NCBI RefSeq assembly: GCF_000308715.1
Contig: NZ_BAGH01000602.1
Coordinates: 1 to 45,028 of the forward strand
DNA: 45,028 nucleotides
Reading direction: 5' to 3'
Source of the DNA: Nocardia tenerifensis NBRC 101015
GTDB taxonomy: Bacteria; Actinomycetota; Actinomycetes; Mycobacteriales; Mycobacteriaceae
Made by a program: the position numbers and the translations under genes. The notes beneath the pieces were generated by a model that made no database searches, had not been told where the DNA came from, and saw only the letters and a list, made by a program, of their open reading frames with translations. Positions within the stretch are counted from its first letter, which is position 1, and each line of letters opens with the position of its first letter. Below are positions 14,947 to 23,162 of this stretch, one piece after another.

Positions 14947-15917
14947 CCGGTCTCCCGGGAGCGGGTCGCGACACCGGGTGCGAGCTTGGCTACAGTGACC
15001 GCGAATCGGCCGGAATCCGCGGTGCCGAAGAATTCCGCGTCGGGTTGACTGCGCCGCCCCAACCCGCAGAGCACCTTGCCCGGCCCCACCTCGACGTAGC
15101 GGGAAACGCCCGCCGCGGCCATCGTCCGCATCGTGTCCACCCACCGCACCCGGTCGACCAGCTGGCGTCGCAGCGAGAGCACGACCTGCGTCGCCGTCGT
15201 CATCGACGCACCGCTCACGCTGGACACCACCGGCACGCGGGGATCGCGAACCCGGACATCGCGCAGCGCGGCGGCGAATTTCGGCTCGATCTCGCGCATC
15301 AATGTGCAGTGGGCCGACCCGCCGACCTCCAGCACGACGGCTCGTTCGGCCGCGGTGTCGTCGACCAGCGCCATGAACCGATCGATCGCGGCTGTTTCGC
15401 CGGACACCACGACTTGGCGCGGGCTGTTGTGGTTGGCGATCTCGATCACCCGGCCGGTCTCCGCGGCCGCCCGTGCGCACAGCACCTCGACGCGGTCGAG
15501 CGGCAGGCCGAGGACCGCGGCCATCCGGCCCGGCACCTCTCGATTGAACGCGGCCATCAACTCCCCGCGCAGCCGCACCAGCCGCAGCGCGTCGAGCCAG
15601 TCCAACGCCCCGGCGCATACCAGCGCGGTGAATTCGCCCATGCTGTGGCCGGCCACCACGGCAGGGTGTATCTCGTACTGCCGCAGGGAATACCAAGCCG
15701 CAAGACTCGTCAACAGCACTGCGGGCTGGGTTATCGGCATCTCGTTCAACGTCGATGCCGGCCCGTGCAGACACAACTCGGTCAGCCCGAAACCCAGCTC
15801 GGCATCGGCGGTTCGATATAGCGGCTCCAGGAGATCCGGCGCAAGATCGAGCAATTCCCGTCCCATCCCGACCCGCTGAGATCCCTGGCCCGGGAAGACG
15901 AACGCGACGCGGCTCAT
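14943..15917 (-). CDS. Malonyl-CoA:ACP transacylase
   Basis: A 324-aa FabD-type enzyme that loads malonyl units onto the ACP. Motifs: VFPGQGSQRVGMG, nucleophile VVAGHSMGEFTALVCAGAL, the malonate-binding Arg in LVRLRGELM, and the FabD-like His motif SAHCTLM. Overall it reads as an ordinary malonyl transferase. Type II clusters usually borrow the fatty acid synthase enzyme, so a dedicated copy next to a second acyltransferase is notable. ATG 15917 overlaps the P450 stop (ATGA), and the stop overlaps the next acyltransferase (GTGA). Confidence 0.9.
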   Translation of the reverse strand: MSRVAFVFPGQGSQRVGMGRELLDLAPDLLEPLYRTADAELGFGLTELCLHGPASTLNEMPITQPAVLLTSLAAWYSLRQYEIHPAVVAGHSMGEFTALVCAGALDWLDALRLVRLRGELMAAFNREVPGRMAAVLGLPLDRVEVLCARAAAETGRVIEIANHNSPRQVVVSGETAAIDRFMALVDDTAAERAVVLEVGGSAHCTLMREIEPKFAAALRDVRVRDPRVPVVSSVSGASMTTATQVVLSLRRQLVDRVRWVDTMRTMAAAGVSRYVEVGPGKVLCGLGRRSQPDAEFFGTADSGRFAVTVAKLAPGVATRSRETG

Positions 15918-17095
15918 GCCCGCAACCGCACGGGGAGGCTCTGCAGGCCCCGAATGACGTTGTGCAACCGCCACACCGGCGCACCGACCGAGATCGTGCG
16001 CACCCGGGCGACGAGCGCGCGAAGCAGGGCATGCCCCTCCAGTCTCGCCAGCGCCTGACCCACGCACACGTGGATACCGTGGCCGAAGGCCAAGTGGTTG
16101 GCCGCGTTCGGCCGGACGACGCTGAACCGGTCGGGCTCCGCCCAGTACCGCTCGTCACGGTTGGCCGACCCGTAGAGGAGCAGCACGCGGGAGCCCGCGG
16201 GGACCGGGGTGTCGCCGATCACGGCATCCTCGGTCAGCAATCGGGTGAATCCGCGCAGTGGTGACTCCAGCCGCAGTATCTCGTTGAACGCGTTGGGGAT
16301 CAGCGCCGGCTCCGCGCGCAACGAAGCCCACTGATCCGGATGGGCGCCCAGCAACCACAGGGTGCTGGCCAGCGCGCTGACCGAGGTGTCCATGGAGGGA
16401 GCGAGGAAGTCACCGAGCAGCGCGGGCAGCAGGCGCTCGTCGACCTTGCCCGCGACTGCCTCGGTCACCAATTCGGCTCCCCAACTGCCCGGCCGGAGGT
16501 TGCCGGGCACCGACATGCGGCCGAGGAACTCCCCCATCTCGGCCAGCAACGGAAACCCCGCCATGGTGCGTGCGTTCATCGGCCCCAGTGCGTTGAAACC
16601 CGCTGCGGCCCAATTCAATAGGCGCACTCGCCCCTCCTCGTCGGGCCAGCCGAGCAACTCGGGCACCACCGCCAGCGGAAACGCCTGACCGAAGTCCGTC
16701 ACCGCGTCGAAGCCATCCCGTTCGATCAACTCCTCCACCAACTGATCGGCCCATTGCTGCACCAAGTCCTCGATGTCATTGATCGCCTTGGGTGTGAGAT
16801 GCCGCGACACCAACCCCCGCACCAGCGTGTGATACGGCGGATCGCTGGTCAGACTGCTGCCGTGTTGAGCGCGGTTGAGTTCCTCGGTGATCCCGACACC
16901 CGCGGCCGACGAGAACGTCCGATGGTTACGCAGCGCAAGCTTGACCTCGCGATAGCGGGCGACGGCGAATACACCGTAACCGTCGAGCCGAACCACCGGG
17001 CCGAGCGTGCGCAATCGGCGATAGTCCGGGTAAGGGTCGCGGATCGACTCGTCGCTGTAGGGGTCGATATCGGTGACCGGAATTGTCGTCTGCAC
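15914..17095 (-). CDS. Cytochrome P450
   Basis: A 393-aa bacterial class P450. The haem-binding loop is FGHGIHVCVGQALARLE with the Cys ligand, the K-helix ExxR is in NEILRLESP, and the I-helix region reads FLAPSMDTSVSA, so the usual AGxDT is varied (APSMDT). The GTG start at 17095 has a GGAGAGGA ribosome site and lies 26 bp after the KS-alpha stop. It is the second gene of the operon and probably oxidises the polyketide skeleton. No dedicated ferredoxin gene was seen in the window. Confidence 0.92.
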   Translation of the reverse strand: MQTTIPVTDIDPYSDESIRDPYPDYRRLRTLGPVVRLDGYGVFAVARYREVKLALRNHRTFSSAAGVGITEELNRAQHGSSLTSDPPYHTLVRGLVSRHLTPKAINDIEDLVQQWADQLVEELIERDGFDAVTDFGQAFPLAVVPELLGWPDEEGRVRLLNWAAAGFNALGPMNARTMAGFPLLAEMGEFLGRMSVPGNLRPGSWGAELVTEAVAGKVDERLLPALLGDFLAPSMDTSVSALASTLWLLGAHPDQWASLRAEPALIPNAFNEILRLESPLRGFTRLLTEDAVIGDTPVPAGSRVLLLYGSANRDERYWAEPDRFSVVRPNAANHLAFGHGIHVCVGQALARLEGHALLRALVARVRTISVGAPVWRLHNVIRGLQSLPVRLRA

Positions 17096-17121
17096 GAGGC
17101 GTCCTCTCCGAATATGTTGGC

Positions 17122-18393
17122 TCAGTGGCTGATTCGCGCCGGACCGACCAGCACGAGCGCACTCTGGAAACCACCGAAGCCACTGCCCTCGGTGAGGACC
17201 GTGTCCACCCGCACTTCGCGGGCGGTCAGTGGCACATAGTCCAGATCGAGCAGCGGGTCGCGGGTGTGCAGGTTCGCGGTGGGCGGGATGGTGTCGTTGT
17301 CGATGGCCAACGCCGACGCGGCGATCTCGATGGCGCCGACCGCGCCGAGCGAGTGTCCGATCATCGACTTGATCGAGCTGATCGGCACTCGGTACGCATC
17401 GGCGCCGAGACTTCGCTTCAGCGCGGCGGTTTCGTGGATGTCGTTGCGTTTGGTGCCGGAACCGTGCGCGTTGACGTAGTCGATTCGATCAGGCGAAATC
17501 CCGGCCTGCGCTAGCGCGGCATCGATGGCCGCGGCCATCTCGACGCCGTCCGCGCGCAATCCGGTCATCGTGTAAGCGTTGCTGCGTGTGGCGTAACCCG
17601 CGATCTCTGCGTAGACGTGCGCGCCGCGCCTGCGCGCGGCGGACAGCTCTTCCAGCACGAACATCGCCGCCCCCTCGCCCAGCACGAAGCCGTCCCGCGT
17701 CGCGTTGAAGGGGCGGCCGGCATGCTCCGGATCGTCGTTACGCGCCGTCGTCGCCCGGATCGCATCGAAGGAAGCGACGGTGATCGGCGAGATGGGGGCC
17801 TCGGTGGCACCGGCGACGACCACGTCCGCCGTACCCTCCTGGATCAGCTCCGCCGCTGCGCCCACCGCGTCGATGCCCGCTGTGCATCCGGTGGACACCA
17901 CCATGCAGGGCCCTTCCGCGCCGGCCGTCCAAGCCACCTCTGCCGCAAAAGAACTCGGCACGAAGTGGTGATAGAGCTGACGGGTGGTGTAGCGATGGTC
18001 GACCAGCCAGTCCCGCCCGTCCGCGCTGGCCGCCCGGTATTCCCGCTCCAGGCTCACCGTCGCGCCGACCGCACTGCCCACCACGACGCCGACGCGGTGC
18101 GGATTCGCGCTGTCGACCGGATCCAGACCGCTGTCGGCTACCGCTTCGCGTGCCGCGACCACCGCGAACTGGGCGGCCCGATCCATCCGCAGAATGTCTC
18201 GCACATCGAGACCATGTGCGGCGGGGTCGAAATCGATCTCGGCGGCCACTCTCGAGCGAAATCCGGACCCGTCGAATGCGGAAAGGGTGCGCGTCGCGGT
18301 CCTGCCGTCGGTCAATTGTTTCCAGAACTCCTTGACCCCGGTTCCGCCGGGTGCGAGCACACCGATACCGGTGACGACAACTCGTCTCTGCAC
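17122..18393 (-). CDS. Type II PKS ketosynthase KS-alpha
   Basis: A 423-aa condensing enzyme that extends the poly-beta-ketone chain with the CLF. The catalytic Cys (about residue 170) is in VSTGCTAGIDAVG and the two His motifs are VNAHGSGTKRND and IKSMIGHSLGAVG. The C-terminal GSGFGGFQSALVL is typical. It is close to ActI-ORF1 along its whole length. The GTG start at 18393 is preceded by AGGAGG. It is the first gene of the minus-strand operon, but the CLF is six genes away and the ACP further still, which breaks the usual KS-CLF-ACP order. Confidence 0.95.
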   Translation of the reverse strand: MQRRVVVTGIGVLAPGGTGVKEFWKQLTDGRTATRTLSAFDGSGFRSRVAAEIDFDPAAHGLDVRDILRMDRAAQFAVVAAREAVADSGLDPVDSANPHRVGVVVGSAVGATVSLEREYRAASADGRDWLVDHRYTTRQLYHHFVPSSFAAEVAWTAGAEGPCMVVSTGCTAGIDAVGAAAELIQEGTADVVVAGATEAPISPITVASFDAIRATTARNDDPEHAGRPFNATRDGFVLGEGAAMFVLEELSAARRRGAHVYAEIAGYATRSNAYTMTGLRADGVEMAAAIDAALAQAGISPDRIDYVNAHGSGTKRNDIHETAALKRSLGADAYRVPISSIKSMIGHSLGAVGAIEIAASALAIDNDTIPPTANLHTRDPLLDLDYVPLTAREVRVDTVLTEGSGFGGFQSALVLVGPARISH

Positions 18394-18753
18394 AGTTCCT
18401 CCTGAAACAGAAAGATCACCGAGCGCGATCGATGAATTCGTGGAATGGCAATGCCACCGATGAATCGATGACCGAGCGCAGGTTCAGCGGCATCCGAAGC
18501 CTTCGAGACCGAAACCCGTTCGGCTGGAACACAATCCGACCGAGGTCAGAGCTGTGGCGCACCGATAGCGTGACACTCGCGCCGCCGAGAGGTCAAGCGG
18601 ATGAAGCGGGACTCATGAATTCCGCAGCAACGCAGGCGATGTAGCGGGAAAGGTGCGGATGCGGTAATCATGATCACCGGCTCTCAGGACACATACGAAG
18701 AAGCCGAGGTGTACCGACACCCCGGCTCGTTCCGCTGGTTGTTGTCGCGGCGC
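18394..18753. promoter_or_regulatory. Intergenic leader and probable promoter region of the polyketide operon
   Basis: A 360-bp gap between KS-alpha and the StrR/ParB-like gene. It must contain the operon promoter, because KS-alpha is the first gene. The best minus-strand candidate is TTGACC (complement of 18591-18596) with CACGCT 18 bases on (complement of 18567-18572). This is a weak match. The part nearest the regulator holds a terminator hairpin (18702-18727). A short plus-strand frame here looks non-coding. Confidence 0.35.
18702..18727 (-). terminator. Hairpin terminator after the StrR/ParB-like gene
   Basis: Inverted repeat with arms 18702-18712 and 18717-18727: AGCCG-a-GGTGT, loop ACCG, ACACC-c-CGGCT, giving ten pairs and one mismatch. 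It lies 27 bp beyond the stop codon of the regulator gene on the minus strand. It has no U-tract, as is common in actinobacteria. It would keep regulator transcripts from reading into the polyketide operon. Confidence 0.65.
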
Positions 18754-19740
18754 CTATTCGGCGGGCGGATCCGCCCGGTTCGCCACGCCGCGCCCCTCCA
18801 GAACCCGGGCGAATTCGAGCAACGCCTGTGCACGCTGCCGAGCGAGTTCGACGACCGCTCCGACGTGGTAGTCAGGTAGATTGCGCACCGCGGCTTGTCG
18901 ATTGGCCGGATCGAAGCCCGGCATGTCGAGCCAGCGCAACAAATGCCTGCCGGACTCGGTGCGCGCGACCGACGGATCTCGGCGCAAACGTTGCAGCATC
19001 GCCGGCACAGCGTCGTATCGCCGCGTGGCCGGTTCCTTCGCGGGCACCTGCTCATCGGCCGACGCGGTACGCAGCCGATCCGGTACGGGGTCGACTCCCT
19101 GCCGCAGCCTCCGCCGCGCGTCTTTGACCGTGGCTTCGGAGATATCCGCGGCGTGCGCGACCGCGCGCACCGTCGCGCCGGGGTCGGCGCTGAGTAGTTC
19201 GACCGCGCGCAAACGGCCGCGAGCGGTATCCAGGCGATGAACGACACCGTTGCGCGCGACCCGATCGGTGGACTGCGGAATCTCCGCAGCCGCCCGTCGA
19301 CGAACCGCACCGACCGTCTTGTCCGAGAGTCCGACGACCGCGGCGACGGCCCGATCGGACCACCTGGGGTGCGCACGCAGGATGCGCAGCGCCGCCGCCT
19401 TGCGCTCCGCGACGGTCAGCGGGAGGCCTTGTGCCACATTGAGTTTCACGGCAAGCATGAAGGCGTCACACTCGTCGCCCTCGAAGTAGACGGCCGCGAT
19501 GGTCTCGTAGCCGCACAGTCGTGCGGCCAGTACCCGATGAGCACCGTCTATTATCCGCATCGAGCACCGGCTCACCAGGATCGGCGGCAATGGAGCCGCC
19601 GATTCGGCCAGCACTCGCGCGTGCCCGGGGTCGGTGCCACCGAACCGCGGCGAGTCGGGCGGGGCCAGGTCGCGCAACGGTATATGAACCACCTCGGGCA
19701 CGCTCGGCGAAATCCCCGTCATATCTGACCAACCGCTCAT
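18754..19740 (-). CDS. StrR/ParB-like pathway regulator
   Basis: A 328-aa DNA-binding protein. Residues about 18-95 resemble a ParB nuclease-like domain (IPLRDLAPPDSPRFGG, then RIIDGAHRVLAARLCGYE). A helix-turn-helix follows near residues 130-155 (SDRAVAAVVGLSDKTVGAVRRR), and a second possible HTH is in TVRAVAHAADISEATVKDARR. This layout is that of StrR-family activators of antibiotic clusters. It lies immediately upstream of the KS-alpha operon in the same orientation, so it is the likely cluster-specific activator. The start at 19740 has no strong ribosome site, and ATG 19722 is an alternative. Confidence 0.8.
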   Translation of the reverse strand: MSGWSDMTGISPSVPEVVHIPLRDLAPPDSPRFGGTDPGHARVLAESAAPLPPILVSRCSMRIIDGAHRVLAARLCGYETIAAVYFEGDECDAFMLAVKLNVAQGLPLTVAERKAAALRILRAHPRWSDRAVAAVVGLSDKTVGAVRRRAAAEIPQSTDRVARNGVVHRLDTARGRLRAVELLSADPGATVRAVAHAADISEATVKDARRRLRQGVDPVPDRLRTASADEQVPAKEPATRRYDAVPAMLQRLRRDPSVARTESGRHLLRWLDMPGFDPANRQAAVRNLPDYHVGAVVELARQRAQALLEFARVLEGRGVANRADPPAE

Positions 19741-19875
19741 AGAGCCGATCTGCCGCTCCAGGATGTCGAGACGTAACCGCCTGCCGTAGAACGTGATTCA
19801 GCTCGTACCTACTACTCTGTGCAGCCCGCTGTCTGCCCCTTTGCCAAGCTACTCGCGTCCACCGGTCCAGAAAAT

Positions 19876-19902
19876 CAACCGAGGTTGGTTCCTCGGTGAA
19901 CC
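19876..19902. promoter_or_regulatory. Overlapping dyads in the divergent regulator/kinase-like promoter region
   Basis: Between the divergent genes at 19740 and 19964 lie CAACC-ga-GGTTG (19876-19887) and ACCGAGG-ttggtt-CCTCGGT (19878-19897), followed by GGTTC...GAACC (19887-19902). Stacked dyads of this sort usually mark operators. The 13-mer TCAACCGAGGTTG at 19875-19887 recurs in the ABC exporter operator at 26856-26868. The rest of the 220-bp gap shows no clear promoter hexamers. Confidence 0.45.
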
Positions 19903-19963
19903 GACTGGGTAGCGCTGCGCCGGGGGTCAACCGTGGGCGTAGCCAGAAGTACCCCGCCGGTTG

Positions 19964-21211
19964 ATGACTGCTCAGGGCACCCGGGAATATGGTGACCGGG
20001 TGCGGACCGTAGCAGCGGGGGGACAGCGACGGTGGCGCGCGGCGTTCCCGCAGATCATCGACGCCGCAGGTCCGATCGTAGTCACCGTGGTCGTGCTGCT
20101 CGCCGCCCATGGGAACTACGCCGCGGGGCACAAAAGACTCGATCTGTTCGGCGTCGTTCTCGTTCTCGTCTCCACTCTGCCGACCGCTTTCAGACGCCGG
20201 GCCCCGATCGTGAGCTTGCTGGTGTGCTGCGCCGGCGTGACCGCGTTCGCGGCGGCAGGGTACTGGGAAGCGTTGAATGTTCTTGGCTCCTTGATGGCGC
20301 TGTACTCCGTGGCCGCCCGCTACCCACCGCCCATCTCCATTCCCGCGGCCGCACTACAGGTGGCCGCCGGGGTGTCCGCGGCGTTCGGCACCGGAGAGGT
20401 CACATTCTGGGTCGTCACGGTGTTGACACCGCAATTCAGCTCGGCGGCATGGACTTTGGGGAATCTCGCACGAGTCACGCCCCACCGCGGCAGGAACCGG
20501 GGCGCGCAACTCGATCCGAGCGGCCGAACGGGCGCCCGCCGCGCGGTCGTCGAGGAACGGGTCCGGCTGGCACGTGAACTGAACATCACAGTGGCACAGC
20601 ACATGTCGTCGATCGCACGGTGGGCCGATCTAGCCCGGCATGTCTTCTACACCGATCCGGAGGCCGCTAAGGTCGCGGTCCAATCCATCGAGAACGCCAG
20701 CCGCACAGCACTGGACGATATCCGGCGGCTGCTGACACTGCTCCGGCTCGACGTCCCCGGGCCGGATCAAGCCCAGGCCGCCGGCGTCGGCCTCGGCGTC
20801 GAGCGGCTCGGTTGGCTCGTGGACAGCGTTACCGCCGCCGGTGCCGCGGTAACTCTTAGCGTCACCGGAACCATCTGCCGCCTGACACCGGGGGCCGACC
20901 TGTGTCTATATCGGATTGTCCAAGAGTCGCTGACCGACATGCCCGCGCATGCGAGGGCCACGGTGGCCGTCGACTACCGCGCGGAGCACGTCGTGGTCCA
21001 CATCACCGGCAGCGGCATCGAGACACCGCGCAGCCGGCGTACCCGGGACGCGGGACCCGGCCTGCGGGAATGGGCCGAGCTCTACGGAGGCACCCTGACC
21101 ATGACCACGTCGTCGCAGCACACGTTTCGGGTCGCGCTGACCCTTCCGATCATGTCCAACACTGTGCCGGATAATCCGCCGCCGAGCTTCGACACCCCGG
21201 ATACGTCATAA
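19964..21211 (+). CDS. Degenerate sensor histidine-kinase-like membrane protein
   Basis: A 415-aa protein with four or five N-terminal membrane segments (about residues 20-150), a DHp-like coiled region and a GHKL-like C-terminal domain, like NarL-type sensor kinases. The phosphoacceptor motif, normally ARELHDVVAH, reads ARELNITVAQ: the His is Asn207 and the following Asp is Ile. The N-box, normally EALTNALKHA, reads ESLTDMPAHA with Asp325 for Asn, and the DxGxG motif is also lost. It therefore cannot autophosphorylate by the usual chemistry. No response regulator is nearby. It is divergent from the StrR/ParB-like gene and may act as a ligand-sensing pseudokinase or be decaying. Confidence 0.75.
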   Translation: MTAQGTREYGDRVRTVAAGGQRRWRAAFPQIIDAAGPIVVTVVVLLAAHGNYAAGHKRLDLFGVVLVLVSTLPTAFRRRAPIVSLLVCCAGVTAFAAAGYWEALNVLGSLMALYSVAARYPPPISIPAAALQVAAGVSAAFGTGEVTFWVVTVLTPQFSSAAWTLGNLARVTPHRGRNRGAQLDPSGRTGARRAVVEERVRLARELNITVAQHMSSIARWADLARHVFYTDPEAAKVAVQSIENASRTALDDIRRLLTLLRLDVPGPDQAQAAGVGLGVERLGWLVDSVTAAGAAVTLSVTGTICRLTPGADLCLYRIVQESLTDMPAHARATVAVDYRAEHVVVHITGSGIETPRSRRTRDAGPGLREWAELYGGTLTMTTSSQHTFRVALTLPIMSNTVPDNPPPSFDTPDTS

Positions 21212-21347
21212 ATCCGTACCTGCCCAGCGACGGCTACTGCTCCGGCGGCGCAATCCGAAGCCTCGGTTGGATGCGAGAGCGATGAGTTTCGGGGCTCAGC
21301 TCCGTCAATAGCCATGGACCCGAGTCCGAAACCATAAAAGGAGACCG

Positions 21348-21821
21348 ATGAACGACGCTGAACCCCAGTTGGTGACGATCGATGCCGCCGCGACCGCGGT
21401 CGTGCGCGATGTCGTCCCGGTGACCGCACTGCGCGATTTCTTCGATACCTCGTTCGGCGCGCTGGCGGAGGCCATATCCGCTCAGGGGCTCACCGTCGTG
21501 GGTCCCGCGTTCGGGCTCTATCGCGGCGATCCGGGAGACACGCTGGATATCGAGGTCGGGTTTCCCACCGATCGCGCCGTCCAGCCGAGCGGTACTGTCA
21601 CGGTCGGATCGCTGCCCGGCGGCCGTGTGGCGCGGCTGCTCCATGTGGGCGGGTTCGACGGATTGACGTCCTCTTGGGATCGCCTGCACAGCTGGATTCT
21701 GGCGCAAGGCTTGGACGCGTCGTCGCAGAGGTGGGAGGTCTATGTCACCCAGCCGTCGCCGGAGATGGACCCGGCCGACCTGCGTACCGAGTTGAATTGG
21801 CCGGTGGCGGAGTCTGTTTGA
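21348..21821 (+). CDS. GyrI-like effector-binding protein
   Basis: A 157-aa cytoplasmic protein resembling the GyrI/AraC effector-binding fold found free or fused to AraC and MerR regulators. Visible pattern: early strand VTIDAAATAVVRDVVPVTALRDFFD, a central GLYRGDPGDTLDIEVGFP region (given in part) and LPGGRVARLLHVGGFDGLTSSW, typical of the family. Such proteins bind small drug-like molecules. AAGGAG sits five bases before the ATG. It lies downstream of the pseudokinase gene, 136 bp away, possibly in the same unit, and could bind the cluster product. Confidence 0.75.
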   Translation: MNDAEPQLVTIDAAATAVVRDVVPVTALRDFFDTSFGALAEAISAQGLTVVGPAFGLYRGDPGDTLDIEVGFPTDRAVQPSGTVTVGSLPGGRVARLLHVGGFDGLTSSWDRLHSWILAQGLDASSQRWEVYVTQPSPEMDPADLRTELNWPVAESV

Positions 21822-21824
21822 CGG

Positions 21825-21867
21825 CCGACCGGCACCGGCCGCCACGCGGGCGGCCGGTGCCGGTCGG
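21825..21867. terminator. Strong bidirectional terminator hairpin
   Basis: A perfect 19-bp inverted repeat, arms 21825-21843 and 21849-21867, with the five-base loop ACGCG. It begins 3 bp after the GyrI-like stop and lies 33 bp from the end of the convergent gene at 21901, so it can serve both strands. GC-only stem without U-tract. Confidence 0.85.
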
Positions 21868-21900
21868 GATCGGCCCGGATCACCGGACCGATCGACGCCA

Positions 21901-22416
21901 TTACGGCTGCACCCAGCCGATCGCCGCGCCGGCCAGTGCGCCGATGATGGCGCCCGGAATCGCGCCGACCACCGCGAACGGGAACCCGATCAGCGCGCCG
22001 ACGCCCGCGCCGATGAGCGCGCCCACGCCCGCGTTGTACTGGTGACGGCCGATATCGGCGGGGTAGTCGGCCTGGTGGAGCGGTAGGTCCACCGGCTCCG
22101 CCCGGTCGATGCCGGGCAGTGCTGACGACCGGGTCGAAGTGAGGTCCACCTGCTCCGTCTGCTCTGCCTGCGAGACCGGGGCGAACTGGTCCCCCACGCT
22201 CTGGTCCGCCAACGGCACGGCGTCGAGGGCAGTGCCGTCTTCGCCTGCGGCGATCACCGCACCGCCGTCATCGGGCAGCGTGAACTCACCCGCGTCGGAG
22301 ACCTGCTGAACCAGGCTGTGCTCCATCTGAATCGGCTGCGCATGAGCGCTTCCCGCGACCGTCGCGACGGCGCCGATGCTCAGCAGTGCGGTGGCGGTCA
22401 AAGTCTTGATCCTCAT
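21901..22416 (-). CDS. Small secreted protein with C-terminal glycine-zipper segment
   Basis: A 171-aa protein of unknown function. A signal peptide is clear (MRIKTLTATALLSIGAVATV, cleavage near AHA). An acidic, Gln- and Asp-rich middle follows, then a C-terminal hydrophobic glycine zipper (GVGALIGAGVGALIGFPFAV) that could insert into a membrane or oligomerise. The start at 22416 rather than further upstream is supported by GAGGAG six bases before and by the signal peptide. Exported glycine-zipper proteins of this size are common in Nocardia. A link to the polyketide cluster is not evident. Confidence 0.75.
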   Translation of the reverse strand: MRIKTLTATALLSIGAVATVAGSAHAQPIQMEHSLVQQVSDAGEFTLPDDGGAVIAAGEDGTALDAVPLADQSVGDQFAPVSQAEQTEQVDLTSTRSSALPGIDRAEPVDLPLHQADYPADIGRHQYNAGVGALIGAGVGALIGFPFAVVGAIPGAIIGALAGAAIGWVQP

Positions 22417-22703
22417 GATGTGCTCCTCTCGTGCCGCCCGAAGGGCTGTTTCACTTCCGCTACCCACTGTCACATATTTGAGTCATCATGGCAACCGCTT
22501 GCGAGGGAGCATCTGAAGCACCCGGGGTAAAGATCTGGATCAAAATGAGCTATAACAGGCTTTTTAGAGCGAAGAACGCTCGCGTCACAGCGCACTCGAA
22601 GCGTTTCAACTGTAACCAAAACGAATCACTGAAAGCGCACCGGCTACGCTCCTTCAACCGAGTCTCGTCTCGCAACCGGAGCCGATCGCCCCTGCTCGGT
22701 AGC
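22417..22703. other. AT-richer intergenic region between divergent genes
   Basis: A 287-bp gap with visibly lower GC than the surroundings, especially 22530-22640. It must hold the promoters of the secreted protein (minus) and VOC gene (plus). A small hairpin GAGCG-aagaa-CGCTC is seen around 22566-22580. No convincing promoter pair or gene was found. Confidence 0.4.
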
Positions 22704-23150
22704 ATGCACCGCGTGCCCATCAAACTCGAGAACGTCGGCATCGCCGTTCGCGACCTCGAAGCAGCGATCTCCTTCTTCACCGACCTCGGTCTCACAGTCG
22801 TCGGCCGTGACACGGTCAGTGGTGAGTGGACCGAAACCGCCGTCGGCCTCGACGGCAACCACGCCCACATCGCGATGCTCGAGACGCCGGACGGTCACGG
22901 TCGCCTCGAGCTCTTCGAGTACATCCACCCCGAAGCGATCGAGACGACACCCACGCGTCCCAACGAGATCGGCATGCACCGCGTCGCCTTCTCGGTCGAT
23001 GACATCGACAAAGCCCTCGAGATAGCCGCGAAACACGGATGCCGTCCGCTTCGCGGCGTGGCGACCTATGCGGACATTTACAAGCTCACGTATGTCCGCG
23101 GCCCCAGCGGCATCATCGTGATGCTCGCCGAGGAGCTGAAGAAGGACTGA
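22704..23150 (+). CDS. VOC (glyoxalase/bleomycin-resistance) superfamily protein
   Basis: A 148-aa two-repeat vicinal-oxygen-chelate protein: KLENVGIAVRDLEAAISFFTDLGL begins the first beta-alpha-beta-beta-beta unit (given in part) and IGMHRVAFSVDDIDKALEIA the second. A His early in the second unit and Glu residues in LELFEY could be metal ligands. The ATG at 22704 or the in-frame GTG at 22713 may be the start; neither has a good ribosome site. Base use differs somewhat from neighbours (Lys-rich end, AT-richer upstream), a hint of acquisition. Substrate unknown. Confidence 0.82.
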   Translation: MHRVPIKLENVGIAVRDLEAAISFFTDLGLTVVGRDTVSGEWTETAVGLDGNHAHIAMLETPDGHGRLELFEYIHPEAIETTPTRPNEIGMHRVAFSVDDIDKALEIAAKHGCRPLRGVATYADIYKLTYVRGPSGIIVMLAEELKKD

Positions 23151-23162
23151 CGGCCGATCAGA

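Noticed and set aside
1..18393. Naming a specific product such as an angucycline, anthracycline or brasiliquinone
   Set aside because: Cyclase and ketoreductase types fit several scaffolds, and starter and chain length cannot be read from sequence alone.
18432..18644. Possible 70-aa gene in the KS-alpha promoter region
   Set aside because: No ribosome site and no recognisable sequence. The region is needed for the operon promoter.
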